6,936 bases of DNA. Source: an uncultured Neomegalonema sp. GTDB lineage: Bacteria > Pseudomonadota > Alphaproteobacteria > Rhodobacterales > Rhodobacteraceae. Of the stretch, positions 5,596 through 6,936 are shown piece by piece (the first letter of the stretch is position 1; the number at the start of each line of letters is the position of its first letter). Location of the stretch: contig CALGNW010000325.1 of assembly GCA_937958345.1 (NCBI GenBank), positions 1 to 6,936 on the forward strand. The letters run 5' to 3'. The translations under genes and the position numbers were made by a program. The notes below the pieces were generated by a model. It searched no databases. It was not told where the DNA came from and was given only the letters and a program-made list of their open reading frames with translations.

Positions 5596-6846
5596 ATGGC
5601 TGCACCGGGAGAAAATCTTCGCATCAACGGCGAGCGCCTTTGGGATTCGATCCATGAACTGGCCAAGATCGGACCTGGAATTGCCGGTGGATCAAACCGC
5701 CAGACGGTGACAGACGAAGACGGCGAGGGCCGGACGCTGTTTCAGCGGTGGGCCGAGCAAGCGGGCTGTACCGTCGGCGTCGATCAGATGGGCAATATGT
5801 TCGCGGTGCGCCCCGGTGAAGACGCAGATGCCCTCCCGGTCATGGTCGGCTCGCACCTTGATACCCAGCCGACGGGCGGGCGCTATGATGGTGTGCTTGG
5901 CGTCTTGGGCGGGTTAGAAATTGTCCGCACCCTCAACGATCTGGGCATTAAGACCAAGCACCCGATCGCGGTCGTGAACTGGACCAATGAGGAGGGCACG
6001 CGCTTTGCCCCGGCCATGATGGCCTCGGCGGTGTTTGCCGGGATCATCACGCAGGACGAAGCCTATGTGAAAGAGGACGCTGCGGGCCTCAAGTTTGGTG
6101 ATGAACTCAAACGTATCGGCTGGCGCGGTGAAGAACCTGTTGGCGAGCGCAAGATGCACGCGTTCTTTGAACTCCACATCGAACAAGGCCCAATCCTTGA
6201 GGCCGAAGGCGTCGATATCGGCGTTGTCACCCACGGACAGGGCTTGTCTTGGACTCAAGTCACGGTGATAGGCCGCGACAGCCATACCGGCTCGACCCCG
6301 ATGCCCATGCGCAAAAATGCGGGCCTCGGCATGGCGCGCATCTTGGAACTGGTGGACGAGATCGCATGGTCGCACAAACCCGACGCGGTCGGCGCGGCGG
6401 GTCATATCGACGTCTACCCGAACTCGCGCAATGTGATCCCCGGCAAGGTCGTCTTCACCGTCGATTTTCGCTCGCCGCAACTGGCGGTGATCGAAGACAT
6501 GGAGCGGCGTCTGGCCGAGGGCGCAAAGAAAATCTGCGACGACATGGGCCTTGAAGTCGCGTTGGAAAAAGTCGGCGGCTTTGATCCGGTCGAGTTCGAC
6601 GAGGGCTGCGTCACCGCCGTCCGCACCGCCGCCGAACGCCTCGGCCACTCCCACCGCAACATCGTCAGCGGCGCAGGCCACGACGCCTGCTGGATCAACC
6701 GGATGTACCCCACCGCGATGGTCATGTGCCCCTGCGTTGATGGGTTGTCGCATAACGAAGCGGAGGAAATTTCTAAGGAGTGGAGTACGGCAGGGGCGGA
6801 AGTGCTGTTCCACGCCGTCGTTGAAACAGCGGAGATTGTTGGGTAA
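5596..6846 (+). CDS. Zn-dependent M20 amidohydrolase, probable beta-ureidopropionase (N-carbamoyl-beta-alanine amidohydrolase)
   Basis: A 416-aa cytoplasmic hydrolase of the M20 allantoate amidohydrolase / N-carbamoyl-L-amino-acid hydrolase / beta-alanine synthase group, of normal length. The dinuclear-metal ligands are visible: H87 (GSHLDTQPTGG), D98 (RYDGVLG), E133 with the neighbouring catalytic base E132 (TNEEGTRFAP), H194 (ELHIEQGPILE) and H386 (GLSHNEAE). GAGHDACW and the dimerisation-domain segment PNSRNVIPGKV are also typical. The family removes a carbamoyl group as NH3 and CO2. Its divergence from rutR favours N-carbamoyl-beta-alanine, the last step of reductive uracil breakdown (PydC), giving beta-alanine; allantoate or hydantoin-derived N-carbamoyl amino acids (HyuC) remain possible. 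I chose the ATG at 5596 for its ribosome site and because residues before it are not family-like. No partner dihydropyrimidinase lies in the window; it may follow downstream. Regulation by RutR through the site at 5509-5524 is likely. Confidence 0.88.
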   Translation: MAAPGENLRINGERLWDSIHELAKIGPGIAGGSNRQTVTDEDGEGRTLFQRWAEQAGCTVGVDQMGNMFAVRPGEDADALPVMVGSHLDTQPTGGRYDGVLGVLGGLEIVRTLNDLGIKTKHPIAVVNWTNEEGTRFAPAMMASAVFAGIITQDEAYVKEDAAGLKFGDELKRIGWRGEEPVGERKMHAFFELHIEQGPILEAEGVDIGVVTHGQGLSWTQVTVIGRDSHTGSTPMPMRKNAGLGMARILELVDEIAWSHKPDAVGAAGHIDVYPNSRNVIPGKVVFTVDFRSPQLAVIEDMERRLAEGAKKICDDMGLEVALEKVGGFDPVEFDEGCVTAVRTAAERLGHSHRNIVSGAGHDACWINRMYPTAMVMCPCVDGLSHNEAEEISKEWSTAGAEVLFHAVVETAEIVG

Positions 6847-6869
6847 TGATACGAGATTTTTTGAACGGA

Positions 6870-6882
6870 GCCGCGCAGCGGC
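6870..6882. repeat. GC-rich hairpin downstream of the hydrolase gene (first of two)
   Basis: GCCGC and GCGGC form a perfect 5-bp stem with a 3-nt loop (GCA), 23 nt after the hydrolase stop. A run of six T (6857-6862) precedes it rather than follows it, so it is not a standard intrinsic terminator. Confidence 0.4.
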
Positions 6883-6892
6883 GACACGCGCT

Positions 6893-6912
6893 CGCCCGCC
6901 CCACGGCGGGCG
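6893..6912. repeat. Strong 8-bp GC-rich hairpin near the window end (second of two)
   Basis: CGCCCGCC (6893-6900) pairs perfectly with GGCGGGCG (6905-6912) around the loop CCAC. It follows the first hairpin by 10 nt. No T-tract follows (CGTTGCACCC). Two GC hairpins in tandem after a stop codon suggest a REP-like intergenic repeat or a stabilising 3' end. The rest of 6847-6936 shows no gene. Confidence 0.5.
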
Positions 6913-6936
6913 CGTTGCACCCACCCGGACGACCGC

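Noticed and set aside
5457..5666. 70-residue N-terminal extension of RutR
   Set aside because: It would cover the divergent control region and the first codons of the hydrolase gene, and exceeds the family length; the ATG at 5456 fits.
5914..6924. 336-aa open frame on the - strand
   Set aside because: It lies almost wholly antisense to the clearly conserved M20 hydrolase, has no recognisable motif, and is a typical antisense shadow in GC-rich coding DNA.

Overview
The window looks like a piece of an alphaproteobacterial chromosome, most likely Rhodobacterales or a close relative. This rests on moderately high GC, tight gene packing, an E. coli-type xylA/xylB pair beside a ketose epimerase and a Gfo/Idh/MocA dehydrogenase, and a rutR gene divergent from a pyrimidine-type M20 amidohydrolase. 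The taxonomy is inferred from content; no rRNA or other marker is present. There is no tRNA, CRISPR array, transposase or phage gene.

Left block (1-4526, all + strand): a sugar catabolic operon that enters from outside the window. It holds the C-terminal 201 residues of a D-tagatose 3-epimerase-family enzyme, a 386-aa Gfo/Idh/MocA oxidoreductase, xylulokinase (xylB) and xylose isomerase (xylA). The last two junctions overlap by 1 and 4 nt, so translation is probably coupled. XylA converts D-xylose to D-xylulose and XylB phosphorylates it for the pentose phosphate pathway. The first two genes may bring a further ketose or polyol into the same route (inference).

Middle (4527-4802): a 276-nt AT-rich gap between the convergent xylA and rutR. 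It contains a weak hairpin just after xylA and a 57-bp structure with perfect 8-bp inverted ends. No gene is supported there.

Right block (4803-6936): rutR on the - strand, a 139-nt divergent intergenic region with a good match to the RutR operator, then on the + strand a zinc-dependent M20 N-carbamoyl-amide hydrolase, probably beta-ureidopropionase of reductive pyrimidine breakdown. The last 90 nt are non-coding and carry two GC-rich hairpins. The two blocks appear to be independent units: pentose use on the left and pyrimidine/nitrogen salvage on the right. I see no wholly new system; the most interesting points are the unassigned epimerase/dehydrogenase pair in a xylose operon and the candidate RutR control region.
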